Both the position numbers and the translations under genes were made by a program. This document shows, piece by piece, positions 9,061-18,840 of a stretch of DNA of 64,000 bases. This DNA is from Litorimonas sp964490745. Lineage in GTDB: Bacteria; Pseudomonadota; Alphaproteobacteria; Caulobacterales; Maricaulaceae. Below the pieces are notes generated by a model. The model ran no database searches, was not told the DNA's origin, and saw only the letters and a list, made by a program, of their open reading frames with translations. Position 1 is the stretch's first letter, and each line of letters begins with the position of its first letter. The stretch spans positions 1 through 64,000 of the forward strand of contig CAZBDT010000001.1 of the NCBI GenBank assembly GCA_964490745.1, given 5' to 3'.

Positions 9061-9807
9061 TTAAAGAAGCTGTTGGGAGAGCGTATAGCGAGATCGGCTC
9101 TCTGACGCTTTACGTTGCACCTCTGCATAGGCTTGCTCTTCAGACTCTTTCAGCAATGCATCAATGAGACGCGTGAAATGTTTCCGCATAGCGGCACGCG
9201 CGCCGGCCGAATCCCGTCGCTTGAGCGCATCTAAAATATCCGCATGCTCATCTTCGCGGTCGCTTCCATTTTTCGAGCAAGCTTTTTCATAGACTTTTTG
9301 GAGCTGCGCAGCTTCCGTGCGCATTTTCCAAAGACTATCAACAACGAATAAAATCGCATGATTTTTAGTAGACCTTGCAATGGTCAGGTGAAATTCTGCG
9401 TCGGCTTCTTCCGGCGTAAACTCGCCTTTGACTTTCCCATTCATGATATCGAGCAGATGTTCTAGATATTCCAACTCTTGCTCAGTAATCATAGAGGCCG
9501 CCAGAGCTGCCGACTCGCCTTCATAAAGTGCCCGCGCCTCAGTCAGTTCAAAGGGACCGACCTTGGGCAAACCATAAACCGGCAAATTGGTTTGATCGAG
9601 AACATAGACACCGGAGCCGACTTTAATTTCAACGCGGCCCTGTGCTTGCAACGCTATCTCCGCCTCCCGAATGGAGACGCGACTGACACCGAAACGCTTC
9701 GCCAATTCACGTTCACCCGGTAGGCGGGAGCCTGGCGGAAAGACGCCGGAATCGATCATCTCCAACAGCTTATTGGCAACAGTATGATAGAGTCTTTGCT
9801 CAGACAT
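9061..9807 (-). CDS. GntR-family transcriptional regulator, FadR subfamily (FCD domain)
   Basis: A winged helix-turn-helix occupies the first 70 residues: PGSRLPGERELAKRFGVSRV followed by SIREAEIALQAQGRVEIKVGSG. An all-helical FCD ligand domain follows (about 85-235) with the metal-site pattern FHLTIARSTKNH. I chose the ATG at 9807 (protein starting MSEQRLYH). A TTG at 9840 would add 11 residues that look unlike the family. It sits between the lyase operon and the first TonB receptor, all on the minus strand. It is probably a uronate-responsive repressor of alginate genes. A TATACCGGTATA palindrome in its own upstream region suggests autoregulation. Confidence 0.88.
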   Translation of the reverse strand: MSEQRLYHTVANKLLEMIDSGVFPPGSRLPGERELAKRFGVSRVSIREAEIALQAQGRVEIKVGSGVYVLDQTNLPVYGLPKVGPFELTEARALYEGESAALAASMITEQELEYLEHLLDIMNGKVKGEFTPEEADAEFHLTIARSTKNHAILFVVDSLWKMRTEAAQLQKVYEKACSKNGSDREDEHADILDALKRRDSAGARAAMRKHFTRLIDALLKESEEQAYAEVQRKASESRSRYTLSQQLL

Positions 9808-9904
9808 ATTCCGGCCCTTTCGGCCCCACTTGAAAATCAACGTCTTATGCGAAGGAAAATACCATTTGTCTATACCGATTTACCGTTGACAGCGATGTCA
9901 AATT

Positions 9905-9916
9905 TATACCGGTATA
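9905..9916. promoter_or_regulatory. Palindrome TATACCGGTATA upstream of the GntR gene
   Basis: This is a perfect 12-bp palindrome 98 bp before the chosen GntR start. A related ATACCGATTTACCG stretch lies at about 9872-9885. ACC/GGT cores of this type suit GntR-family dimers, so it may be an autoregulatory site. The palindrome is seen; the function is inferred. Confidence 0.45.
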
Positions 9917-9954
9917 GAACTCTCAGTTTTCAGCTTCCGCAATAAATCACAGAC

Positions 9955-12900
9955 CTAGAAACGACCGCGAATGCCGAGGAAGACCCGTGGGCCATAATCA
10001 TTCACTTCGTAAAGATCGTCCCGAACGAAAGCGAATTGCTCTTTAGGTTCACTGAAGAGGTTGATGGCTTCAGCGCGAAGGCTAAAGTTATCCGTCAATC
10101 GATAGCTTGCGCGGGCTTCCCACACACCAACGTCTCCAACATATCTCAGTCTCGTACCGTCAGAGATGAAGGGCTGGAAATAATCATCACGATATTTGTA
10201 ATTTACCTGCATATCGAAATCACCAAGGCCGTAATATACCTGTGCAGAAATCGTATTTTCAGACAAGCCGGGCAATCCACCCGGTGCAATAATACCCTCA
10301 TTCGTTTGGATCACGCTGCCATCCAATTGACGCTGAAAGCCATCACCATAACGGCTGTCTTCAAATTCAAAATTTGAATCCACATAGTTATAGCTGAACT
10401 TCACACCCAATCCGCTCAACAGACCCGGCAGGTAAGTAAAGCCATGTGAGGCCGTAAGTTCGATCCCGAATAAAGTGCTTTCGTCATCACTTGTTTGAGA
10501 AACCGATACAGCCCGAGTAATGTCTTGGCCATTAACTTCGAACGTTTCGTTCTGGCGGACATTTTCAAAACCGCCTTGGAACTTTTTATAATAGGCCCCA
10601 ATCGCCAGAATTGTATCCGGGTTAGGATAATATTCAAAACTTGCATCATAATTCCATGACATAAGGGGATCGAGTTCCGGGTTACCATCCGCAACAACAC
10701 TGCCGATCAGTTGTTCAACAGAATCGACCACTTCATCATCATCTACGGCATTATTAATACGACGACTAAAGCCCATATCCGCTGGGTCCGCACGCGACAT
10801 GGCACGGAAAACACCGAAGCGAACCAGCTTATTTGGCGTGACTTCCATAATCATTGTCGCACTTGGCAACAGCCGCGTATAAGAATTTTCCGCTGTTACA
10901 GCTTCCAAGTCTCCGAATGATAAAGAAAACTCACCGTCATTTTCGGTAACATTCAGAGCTTGACGGAACCCGGTCGCTTCAACGTCTGTCTGTACGAGAC
11001 GCAGGCCTAAATTACCTGAAATCGGTAGTGTTCCATCGATCTTACCTTCATAATTCGTCATGAGGTAAGCTGCCGTGGTTGTTTCCCGCACATCAATCGT
11101 ACGTACACTTTGACGCCGCAATTCAGGAATATCCGCAGAGAAACCGGCTAATGCATTACCAAATGAATTTTCGCGCGCATCCGGGTTTGTCAGATAGGCA
11201 TTGATATCATCCAAGATAGAATTGAGTGACCCAACAGCTGTTTCAGCAATACAGCCCGCATCAAATTGCGCCCAAGAATTTGTGCCTGTTGCATTCCCGT
11301 TTTCATCAACGACAGTCACAAGATCGCCATTGCGCGTGCTGCTGAGGAAGTCCTCTTCTACAAATTCATTATAACAGGCATCACGCGTTGTTCCGATAAT
11401 TGAGACCAATCTTTCTTCAAGCGCGCGCTGTTGATCAAATGCCGCCGCACCGCTACTTTCATTACGATCATCCAAAACCTCGCGGTTATTGACGGTCAGC
11501 TCGCCATCATTTTCAATCTCGAACGAAAACCGTCCTCGGTCCACATCGAGTGGGTTACCTGAATCCGCACCGCCCGGAAGTTCTAAATAATCCTGCTGTG
11601 CCCAGCGTATACCAGCTTCCAGTTCTTTGAAGAACCCTCCACCCAAGTCATATTTTGTGTCGAAACGACCGGAGAATATCTCATTGTCGCGGAAGACATC
11701 ATTATCGATACGCACCCGTAAACGGTCGACATAATTTGAAGGGTCGTTCACATCAAAGGCGTCACTACCGTACAGAGTATATTCCGGGACAATACCATCA
11801 GTGCGATCAAACAAAATAACAGGAGAGCGGTCTGATTGGATACGGAATTCACGGTTATCTTCGGTTCGCTCTGTGCTGGAATAACCAATGTCCGCTGAGA
11901 CGGTCAGACGATCTGTGACCTCAAATTCAAGATTCGCACCACCACCGAGATAGGTCTCTACGCGCTCAAAATCGCCACCTTGTATTTCTATATTTCCGTC
12001 TGTGGCTTGACGCGTGACAGCGCCTGAAGGCGTAGAAATGATAGAGTTGAGCGAGGTGTCAAATGGCCCTGCACCGAGGCTTGTATCATTGCGGCGCCAA
12101 CCATTAAATGTCAGATCGCTGCGTTGCTCACGGATTATTCTTTCGGACCATTGTGCATCCAAATTAATATCAACACGGTCATTGGGCGCCCATTGGACAG
12201 CGCCAAACACGGCGTCCCTTAAATCATTTGTATCATTCTGACGGAAATGACGCTGTGAAGGGGCGAAGACGAAAGGCGTATTTCCATCAATGCGTGCGCC
12301 ATTGGCGTCAAGGCGCGTGTCAAACCCTTCGCGATCGGACCCGCGTGTTGTGAGATTTTCCGGATTTCGGCGATCATTGAAATCATCACAATCATCATCG
12401 CCGCGATCTCTCGTTTCCGGGTTATTAGAAAATCCGGTAAATGTGCCACCATTGGTTTGATCTGTATATTGCGCCCTACCATTGGTGATCAGACAGGCCG
12501 GACGAGAGTTACTGCTAGAGCTTGTTTGGCGAGCTTCAGCTTCCGGATTTGAAATGTCTGAGGTTTGCACACCGATTGAAATTCCGATTTCACCGCCACC
12601 AACATCGAATTGGTCGGTATAACTGCCTGTTAGACGATAGCCGATATCACCCGCCACAGTATCTTTTTGATTGAATTGATCCGGATTCACATTCCCTTTG
12701 ACTTCAAATTGCAGTCTGCGTTTGCCGAAATCGAGCGGTTTAATCGTTTCAATTTGGATTTGCCCCGCAACGCCGCCTTCGATCTGGCTGGCGTCCTGCG
12801 TTTTGAAAACGGCAAGCTTATTAACGAGTTCAGATGGGAATTGAGAGAAGTTCACGGAACGGTCACCCGATCCGTTTGTCGCGGCACGACCATTCACAAC

Positions 12901-13269
12901 AGTAGAAGATAAGTATGGCCCCAAGCCCCGAATAGACACTTCGGTCGCGCCGCCATTTTCACGATGTGAGGCGACACCCGTAATATTTTCAAGCGCTTCA
13001 CCAATAGATAGCGCAGGAATATCCCCAATTTCATCTGCGGATAAGCCGTCAACAATTTGCGTATTATTCCGCTTTAGTGCGATCGCATCCTGAATAACTT
13101 GGCGCGAGCCTGTCACAACGATTGTATCTTCATCGGACCCGGAATCTTGTGCCGCAACAGGTTGGGCCATCAAAGCAATAGCCATAACCGAGGCAGAGGC
13201 CCCAAAAACGGATTTTAGATGAGTGTGAATTCGTGAATGCACAGCACGATTGTGCAGATAATACGCCAT
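9955..13269 (-). CDS. TonB-dependent receptor (Xanthomonas/Caulobacter type), putative alginate-oligomer importer
   Basis: It is an outer-membrane active transporter of 1104 residues. A signal peptide ends near AQPVAAQD. A short TonB-box-like segment DTIVVTGSR is followed by the plug domain (LSADEIGDIPALSIGEALEN, VSIRGLGPYLSSTVVNGR, SQIEGGVAGQIQIET) and a long barrel ending ...GIRGRF with a terminal phenylalanine. The long barrel and plug wording match the TIGR01782-like group, which commonly serves polysaccharide uptake. It lies between the GntR/lyase genes and the reductase gene. Its promoter region has ACCAATT half-sites (13326-13332 and nearby). Substrate assignment rests on context only. 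Confidence 0.88.
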   Translation of the reverse strand: MAYYLHNRAVHSRIHTHLKSVFGASASVMAIALMAQPVAAQDSGSDEDTIVVTGSRQVIQDAIALKRNNTQIVDGLSADEIGDIPALSIGEALENITGVASHRENGGATEVSIRGLGPYLSSTVVNGRAATNGSGDRSVNFSQFPSELVNKLAVFKTQDASQIEGGVAGQIQIETIKPLDFGKRRLQFEVKGNVNPDQFNQKDTVAGDIGYRLTGSYTDQFDVGGGEIGISIGVQTSDISNPEAEARQTSSSSNSRPACLITNGRAQYTDQTNGGTFTGFSNNPETRDRGDDDCDDFNDRRNPENLTTRGSDREGFDTRLDANGARIDGNTPFVFAPSQRHFRQNDTNDLRDAVFGAVQWAPNDRVDINLDAQWSERIIREQRSDLTFNGWRRNDTSLGAGPFDTSLNSIISTPSGAVTRQATDGNIEIQGGDFERVETYLGGGANLEFEVTDRLTVSADIGYSSTERTEDNREFRIQSDRSPVILFDRTDGIVPEYTLYGSDAFDVNDPSNYVDRLRVRIDNDVFRDNEIFSGRFDTKYDLGGGFFKELEAGIRWAQQDYLELPGGADSGNPLDVDRGRFSFEIENDGELTVNNREVLDDRNESSGAAAFDQQRALEERLVSIIGTTRDACYNEFVEEDFLSSTRNGDLVTVVDENGNATGTNSWAQFDAGCIAETAVGSLNSILDDINAYLTNPDARENSFGNALAGFSADIPELRRQSVRTIDVRETTTAAYLMTNYEGKIDGTLPISGNLGLRLVQTDVEATGFRQALNVTENDGEFSLSFGDLEAVTAENSYTRLLPSATMIMEVTPNKLVRFGVFRAMSRADPADMGFSRRINNAVDDDEVVDSVEQLIGSVVADGNPELDPLMSWNYDASFEYYPNPDTILAIGAYYKKFQGGFENVRQNETFEVNGQDITRAVSVSQTSDDESTLFGIELTASHGFTYLPGLLSGLGVKFSYNYVDSNFEFEDSRYGDGFQRQLDGSVIQTNEGIIAPGGLPGLSENTISAQVYYGLGDFDMQVNYKYRDDYFQPFISDGTRLRYVGDVGVWEARASYRLTDNFSLRAEAINLFSEPKEQFAFVRDDLYEVNDYGPRVFLGIRGRF

Positions 13270-13733
13270 CTTGGCTTCCCCTTGTAATGTGTCAATTTTT
13301 GACGTTTTTGTTTATTTTTACTTGAACCAATTTTATCAAGTTAGTCAACCTATAAATTATACCAAAAATGATAAATAGGTCGGACCAGTTTATGAATAAA
13401 TTCATTGATACATAGCTGTGAATGTCAAGAAATCATTCATCTCACATCAACATAACAAAATTTTACGCCTTATGAAAACGAAGTCATGTGCATTTACTTA
13501 GAATGTTCTCCGTTGATTTGGCCCCGTGTAATTTCATATATATCTGATTCTATTCATTTTTATGACGAGTCCGGAAATTGAGAAGACTCTATTCGATCTG
13601 TGGATAAATATTTTAGATGAGAGTTTTCACTTTTAATTCCAAACGCTATTGGTATGTCTATTGGTATATATGTTTATACAAAATTGGCTTATCCAGTTAG
13701 TGAAATAAAGAAACACAGAAGGGGAAAGAAAAT
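13270..13733. promoter_or_regulatory. Divergent intergenic region with ACCAAT/ATTGGT half-sites
   Basis: This 464-bp stretch separates the TonB receptor (minus) from the reductase (plus). It holds ACCAATT at 13326-13332, TATACC at about 13359, and a direct repeat TATTGGTAT at 13647-13655 and 13659-13667, 12 bp apart and 67 bp before the reductase start. I see no gene in it; it is AT-rich promoter sequence. Confidence 0.55.
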
Positions 13734-14615
13734 ATGACAAAACCAACAATTGGTTTTATCGGCCTGGGCCTTATGGGCGGTAACATGGTTGAAAACCTAC
13801 AAAAACGCGGCTTCAAGGTCGTTGTTATGAACCGCAGCCAAGCGCCTGTTGATCGCGTCTTGGCACGCGGTAATGCCGTTCAGGCCAGCTCTCCCAGAGA
13901 CCTTGCAGAACAAAGCGATATTGTTCAGCTTTGCGTCACAACATCTGATGTTGTGGAAAGTCTTGTTTATGGAGAAGACGGTCTGATGGCTGGTATGAAA
14001 GAGGGCTCTGTTTTAATTGATTTCGGAACGTCCATTCCAGCCTCAACCCAAAAAATTGGAGCTGATCTCGCGAAGAAAGGGATCGGTATGATCGACGCAC
14101 CACTTGGGCGCACACCGGCCCATGCGAAAGACGGCCTTCTCAATATTATGGCGGCAGGCGATAAAGCGACATTTGATAAATATGAACCGATGCTCAAGGA
14201 GCAAGGCGAGAATGTCTTCTATCTTGGCGCGCTCGGCGCAGGCCACACAACGAAGCTGATCAATAATTTCATGGGTATGACGACGGTAACAGCGATGTCT
14301 CAAGCTTTTGCAGCTGCCGAACTTGCAGGTGTTGATCGCCAACAACTTTATGACATTATGTCAGCGGGCCCGTCCAATTCTCCCTTTATGAAATTTTGTA
14401 AAAACTACGCCGTTGATGGAGTCAGTGATTTAGGATTCTCAATTAACAATGCGAATAAAGACCTCCGTTATTTTGCGCAAATGGTCTCTGATCTGGGCTC
14501 ACAGTCTCTCGTTGCAGAAGCCACATCGAAAAGCCTGCAAGCCGCGGTGGATGCCGGCATGGGTGATGGCAATGTTCCTGAAATTTTCGATTATTTCGTG
14601 AAGTTGAAAAAATAG
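13734..14615 (+). CDS. NAD(P)-dependent beta-hydroxyacid dehydrogenase; candidate DEH reductase
   Basis: The 293-residue protein belongs to the 3-hydroxyisobutyrate dehydrogenase / tartronate semialdehyde reductase family. It shows the N-terminal Rossmann motif GFIGLGLMGGNM (residues 6-17), the substrate loop DAPLGRTPAHAKDG, and GAGHTTKLINNFMG with the catalytic lysine. MNRS after beta2 suggests preference for NADPH. In this locus the missing step is reduction of DEH (from alginate lyases) to KDG. Members of this family serve as DEH reductases in marine bacteria, so that is the best guess; tartronate semialdehyde reductase is the alternative. A GGGGAAAG ribosome site lies just upstream. Confidence 0.82.
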   Translation: MTKPTIGFIGLGLMGGNMVENLQKRGFKVVVMNRSQAPVDRVLARGNAVQASSPRDLAEQSDIVQLCVTTSDVVESLVYGEDGLMAGMKEGSVLIDFGTSIPASTQKIGADLAKKGIGMIDAPLGRTPAHAKDGLLNIMAAGDKATFDKYEPMLKEQGENVFYLGALGAGHTTKLINNFMGMTTVTAMSQAFAAAELAGVDRQQLYDIMSAGPSNSPFMKFCKNYAVDGVSDLGFSINNANKDLRYFAQMVSDLGSQSLVAEATSKSLQAAVDAGMGDGNVPEIFDYFVKLKK

Positions 14616-14633
14616 ACTACCTCAATATAATGT

Positions 14634-14663
14634 GTATCAGCGCCAGATTCACGGCGCTGATAC
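14634..14663 (+). terminator. Strong hairpin after the reductase gene
   Basis: An 11-bp perfect stem GTATCAGCGCC / GGCGCTGATAC encloses an 8-nt loop, 18 bp after the reductase stop. No T-run follows on either side, so it may act as a mRNA 3' stabiliser or a weak terminator. Confidence 0.6.
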
Positions 14664-15080
14664 TATACTGCCAGCGCCCAGAACATAGACTTTTCAGAGG
14701 TCGCATGAATTATGAGATAAGAGCACTTTTCTCGATCTAATTACCCCTCTTCTTCTCTTTACATCTTATTTACATAGGTAAAAAAGCTCGCCCCTCAAAA
14801 CAGTGGCTCTTGACCTTAGGGCATATAACGCCTGCCTATGCATGAGCCATAACCTTACTCATTCAGATTAATTGGTTGAGGTTGAACAAGCCAATTCCAA
14901 TGAAACAATGCGAATAACAGCCAGAACGGCCTTAAACACCACATTTCAACGTCTCAAATACATCCTGATATTTGCTGCAGACCTTGCTCTAACGCTGAGC
15001 GCCTCCCAGCTACATCGGTAAGAAAAATATAGCCTCTGGAAACGGTCTTGCACCTGTAGTTATTTTGACTTTCGCCCAAT

Positions 15081-15107
15081 AAAAAACGCCTCATAAACAA
15101 TGAGGCG
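15081..15107 (-). terminator. Rho-independent terminator, minus strand
   Basis: CGCCTCAT (15087-15094) pairs with ATGAGGCG (15100-15107) around a 5-nt loop. On the minus strand the stem is followed by six T (A run at 15081-15086). It terminates transcripts from the TonB receptor at 15223-18255. Confidence 0.78.
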
Positions 15108-15172
15108 CTTCAAGTTTCTTTCCAGACGAGGGAACGTCTCAGAAAGTAGTCATTCTTATTAAAATTCAATTT

Positions 15173-15205
15173 TTGATAAAAGCGGCCATAAAGCCACTTT
15201 TATCA
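15173..15205 (-). terminator. Long imperfect hairpin just after the TonB receptor stop
   Basis: TTGATAAAAGCGGC (15173-15186) is nearly the reverse complement of GCCACTTTTATCAA (15192-15205). Read on the minus strand, the single mismatch becomes a G-U wobble, giving a 14-bp stem with a small loop 17 bp after the stop. It probably protects the mRNA end or helps termination. Confidence 0.55.
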
Positions 15206-15222
15206 ATCACTATTAGAGGGCC

Positions 15223-18200
15223 TTAGAACGTAAAGTTCACGCCGCCAATGATACGGCGGTCTGTAAAGCCATTGAAGCAAAGCAATGTTCCTTCAGATAC
15301 GCAGAACTGATCCTGATCATTTTGCAGAAGGTTAATTCCCTCAACACCGACATTGATATTGTCATTAATATCATAGGAAATGCTGGCATTGAGCTGACCA
15401 CGGCGTGCGTTGATGAGCGGAGCCCCGACCTTGAAGCTCTCAACAGACGCGGGAAGCGTATAGGCAGAGCGCCAAGTATAGCGAGCCCGAGCGTTCAATC
15501 CGAATTTATCGTAGAAGAGTGTCGCGTTATAGGCGTTCTTCGATAGGTTAGGCTGAACAATTTGTTGAAGCGGTTCCGCGACACCCAGAACTTGGAAAAT
15601 TCTACGGTTACCACCAATTGTCCGGAAGTTTGATGCGAAATCCTGCGCATCACCGCCAGGTTTTTGATATGTATAGTTCGCAATAACACCAAAACCAGAG
15701 GCCCAACCTAAACGATCTTCATATTCTGATAGATCATGCTGGAATGCCACTTCGAGACCAGTTTGGGTAAAGCTACCCTCGCCATTGACAGTTGTTCTAA
15801 ACGGAACACAGATACCAATACCCGGAATAGGGCTGTTAATGTTACGATCTGCGATCGGGTTAAATATACCACCACCTTCACATGGCGGTGTTACATCAAT
15901 ATTGATGACGCCGTCCTGAACATTAGTAGGCGGATCTTCCTGCAGATCGGTGAACAGGTCCGTCCGGTCTTTGTGGAATACACCGACACTCAAGATTGAA
16001 GCCGGTGAGAAATACCATTCTGCCGATAAATCATATGACCAGACCTTTTCCGGACGCAAGGCTGGATTGCCTGTCGCGACAACAGAGTTTGAGCCCGTCC
16101 CAAATGAGACGGATGTCGAAAGATCGTTAAAGTTCGGACGACGAATATCTCGCGATATGCCACCGCGAATAAGAACATCATCTGTAACATCAGCCACAAC
16201 ATTCAAACGTGGTAGGAAGAGATTGTAACCATTCTCTGTGACGGTTTGCTCAACTGCACCTTGAACAACGGTATTACCGGTAGATTCAATCTTTGTATCC
16301 ACCCAACGCACACCAACATTACCCCTTACAGGAAACGCTGTGTCGAAGTCGAAATTTGCTTGTGCGTAAAGTGCATGCGTTTCTTCTTCGATATTAAAGA
16401 AGTCCGTAGAGTTCTCTGATGGCGTATCCAAAGTTGGAATTTGACGACGTCCGTTCAAGCTAGGATCTGAATTGTTCACCGCAACCGCCGCATTAATTGC
16501 AGCAATAATTCCAGCCGGATTGCTAAAGGCCTGTTCAGGATCAATGCCCAGATAGTTTTCGATAAACAGATCACGCCCATCAGCCGCATCAAAATTATCC
16601 GGACCAGCTATTACGAAGTTCGCGAACTGGCTGGCGCGCGGACGATTTAAATCATTGCCATAATTGATGCTGGATAAGGATCGGTTACGCTCCAGCTCTG
16701 TGTTATTGTAACGGTAACCTGCCTCCACTGATGTTAGGCCGCTTAATTTTTCAGATGTATCATAGCCCAGATCAAGCCGAAGGGCCGTCTCACGATTATC
16801 CGCCTCTTGCTGTGTAAAGGTCAAACGTCCCAATTGATAATTGGCTGGATCAAGAAGCTGCGCCGTTGTCGGTGATGACGCTACATTGTCTGCAATGCCA
16901 AATTGCAATGTGCCGCCCGATAAATCAAACGCTACCGGGACACCATTATCTGCATCGCGGCCGCCGGGTACGGGTTGCGCGGCATTCGGGTTGATAAATT
17001 CAAGACGTGGACGGAAACTCGGGCTGTCTGTCTCAGATGAAGCTGTCGAGAATTCAGCTTTACCAAAGAAATTCTCTTTGTCCCATTCAAAACCTGTCGC
17101 GAACACGGCGCTTTCTGTCAGACGAGCCCCGGTGACGGTCGAGACGCGTAAGTTCGGGTTCAATCGGCTTGGTCCGGCGACACTCGGTAGAAGTGTTCCT
17201 CTTAGCGCAGCCTGGACGGTCGGAAGTTGAATATCGCCATTAGGTCCGTCAATTGTTCCAAAATCAATCGTTTCAAATTCCGTGTTGTCCGTCAGCGCGA
17301 CGACATCACCAGCTGAGACACCGGAAAGGTCAAGAACATAGCTTTCTTGCGTACGTTGCTGATCATTATAAAGACCGTCTACGTAGAAACGTAGATCATC
17401 ATTCGGCTTATATTCGAGTGTCCCATTTAAATTAAATGTTTCATATTCGAAGTTGTCTAAGTTCTGCTGGAAAAACTGAATACGTAAAAAATCGAAATCT
17501 TCGGCACTTGCGATGCCTGAGTCTGATGTCAGTACGGCATCACGATCAGCGCGAGGATTGAAGAATGCAACATCTTGGCGCGCATAGCTACCGCTGAAAA
17601 CTAAGCCGAGCTCTTGCCCTCTTGAGTTTTCCCATTTGTTACCGACTGTACCAGAGACTCTTGGCGTCACTGAATCAGCCAAATCACTGCTTTCGACCTC
17701 AGCGCTGAATGCCATCAGTTTGTCATCTAGTGCGAGCGGGCGAATTGTACGTAAGTTGATCGTACCACCAACAGAGCCTTCAATTGTAGACGCATCCGGG
17801 ACCTTGGTCACTTCAACAGAAGATACGAGCGACGCTGGTAAGTCTTCAAAGCTGATACCCGTACGACCAAAGCCTGAACCAACGGACGATACACCATTAA
17901 TTTCTGTACGGTTCGCATCCGTACCGCGAATCTGAACGCCTGTACCAACACCAGCTGTCCGCGTGATTTGAATACCCGTGATATTCTCAAGCACTTCCGC
18001 AAGGTTCTGATCTGGAAGCTTACCAATATCTTCCGCTTGAATAACTTCTACTAAGCTATCGGACGTCCGCTTCTCAATCAAAGCGGTTTCAAGCGCTTGA
18101 CGGATACCTGTCGCAATAACGACATCGCCGTCTTGTGCGTCTTGCGCAAATGCGGACGGCGCTATCGTCATCATCGATAAGCTCGCGCCGAGTAATAGAG

Positions 18201-18255
18201 AGCCTTTTAGCCATGCCATTTTTGGAGTACCGGTACCGGTGGGTCGATCAGTCAT
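15223..18255 (-). CDS. TonB-dependent receptor, second of the alginate region
   Basis: The 1010-residue outer-membrane receptor has a signal peptide (LLLGASLSMMTIAPSAFAQD). A TonB-proximal segment DGDVVIATGIRQALETALIE is followed by a plug (IGKLPDQNLAEVLENITGIQ, GVQIRGTDANRTEINGV, STIEGSVGGTINLRT). The barrel ends in NFTF with a terminal aromatic residue. It differs enough from the 9955-13269 receptor to expect another ligand, for example oligomers of different size. Its upstream region carries the 20-bp ACCAATT/AATTGGT palindrome at 18353-18372, linking it to the lyase regulon. Two hairpins follow the stop. It is transcribed away from the reductase, with separate promoters. Confidence 0.88.
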   Translation of the reverse strand: MTDRPTGTGTPKMAWLKGSLLLGASLSMMTIAPSAFAQDAQDGDVVIATGIRQALETALIEKRTSDSLVEVIQAEDIGKLPDQNLAEVLENITGIQITRTAGVGTGVQIRGTDANRTEINGVSSVGSGFGRTGISFEDLPASLVSSVEVTKVPDASTIEGSVGGTINLRTIRPLALDDKLMAFSAEVESSDLADSVTPRVSGTVGNKWENSRGQELGLVFSGSYARQDVAFFNPRADRDAVLTSDSGIASAEDFDFLRIQFFQQNLDNFEYETFNLNGTLEYKPNDDLRFYVDGLYNDQQRTQESYVLDLSGVSAGDVVALTDNTEFETIDFGTIDGPNGDIQLPTVQAALRGTLLPSVAGPSRLNPNLRVSTVTGARLTESAVFATGFEWDKENFFGKAEFSTASSETDSPSFRPRLEFINPNAAQPVPGGRDADNGVPVAFDLSGGTLQFGIADNVASSPTTAQLLDPANYQLGRLTFTQQEADNRETALRLDLGYDTSEKLSGLTSVEAGYRYNNTELERNRSLSSINYGNDLNRPRASQFANFVIAGPDNFDAADGRDLFIENYLGIDPEQAFSNPAGIIAAINAAVAVNNSDPSLNGRRQIPTLDTPSENSTDFFNIEEETHALYAQANFDFDTAFPVRGNVGVRWVDTKIESTGNTVVQGAVEQTVTENGYNLFLPRLNVVADVTDDVLIRGGISRDIRRPNFNDLSTSVSFGTGSNSVVATGNPALRPEKVWSYDLSAEWYFSPASILSVGVFHKDRTDLFTDLQEDPPTNVQDGVINIDVTPPCEGGGIFNPIADRNINSPIPGIGICVPFRTTVNGEGSFTQTGLEVAFQHDLSEYEDRLGWASGFGVIANYTYQKPGGDAQDFASNFRTIGGNRRIFQVLGVAEPLQQIVQPNLSKNAYNATLFYDKFGLNARARYTWRSAYTLPASVESFKVGAPLINARRGQLNASISYDINDNINVGVEGINLLQNDQDQFCVSEGTLLCFNGFTDRRIIGGVNFTF

Positions 18256-18352
18256 TCTTCATTTCCCCGAAGTAAAAGTTGAATCGTATGCTTTAGTTTT
18301 TTGTGGATATGAAAAGAACCAATAGCAAGCCTGATGTCAAGCCAATAAAACT

Positions 18353-18372
18353 ACCAATTTGAGATAATTGGT
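18353..18372. promoter_or_regulatory. ACCAATT/AATTGGT palindrome upstream of TonB receptor 2
   Basis: ACCAATT (18353-18359), a 6-nt spacer, then AATTGGT (18366-18372). It extends to TACC...GGTA. Another AACCAATA half-site lies at about 18317. It matches the element before the lyase operon (9030-9048) apart from one extra spacer base. Confidence 0.6.
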
Positions 18373-18840
18373 ATGACCAAAGTTGTTATTTGGATGACTG
18401 TAGTAATTTAGCAACAGATTTACGTTTTCGTTGCTTTAAATATTGCGGCAATTATTTTGGCTTCAAAACAATAATGGAGCCTCTTAGAGACTTTTTAACT
18501 GAACGGAATAACTCTCGTTTCAGAGCACTGAGCACTGATTAGAAGAGGCGCAGAAGATTCGTGTGCCTTAGATTTCGTATAATGTCTTAAGCACCAAGCG
18601 TGACCTAAATCGCCTTACTTTCCTGTGTGCTTCAGATGACAGCTTAAGAAACATCTCAATAACAAACCGCAATTCAAACAGTCGATAAAAGATCCTCGAA
18701 GGCCCTCGTCTTAAGGATCGGGACTATGGTTAAAAAAATCTAAAACTGATATACACCTTTTAGTTGTTTTTTCAAGCTATATACTGCAATATATTAGCGC
18801 GCTTCAGTAAAACTTATCTAGCGATAATGAAAGTAAAATA
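18373..18840. other. Intergenic region without recognised gene
   Basis: These 468 bp separate the TonB receptor from the small receiver-like gene. The sequence is AT-rich and no reading frame looks coding. It must hold the promoter for the gene at 18841; I see no clear element. Confidence 0.4.

Larger units (their letters stand above)
14664..15222. other. Intergenic region between reductase and second TonB receptor
   Basis: I found no convincing gene here. It contains two minus-strand hairpins downstream of the TonB receptor: one at 15087-15107 with an A-run on its left, and a 14-bp one at 15173-15205. Both are listed separately. The rest (14664-15080) is unexplained AT-rich sequence. Confidence 0.5.
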
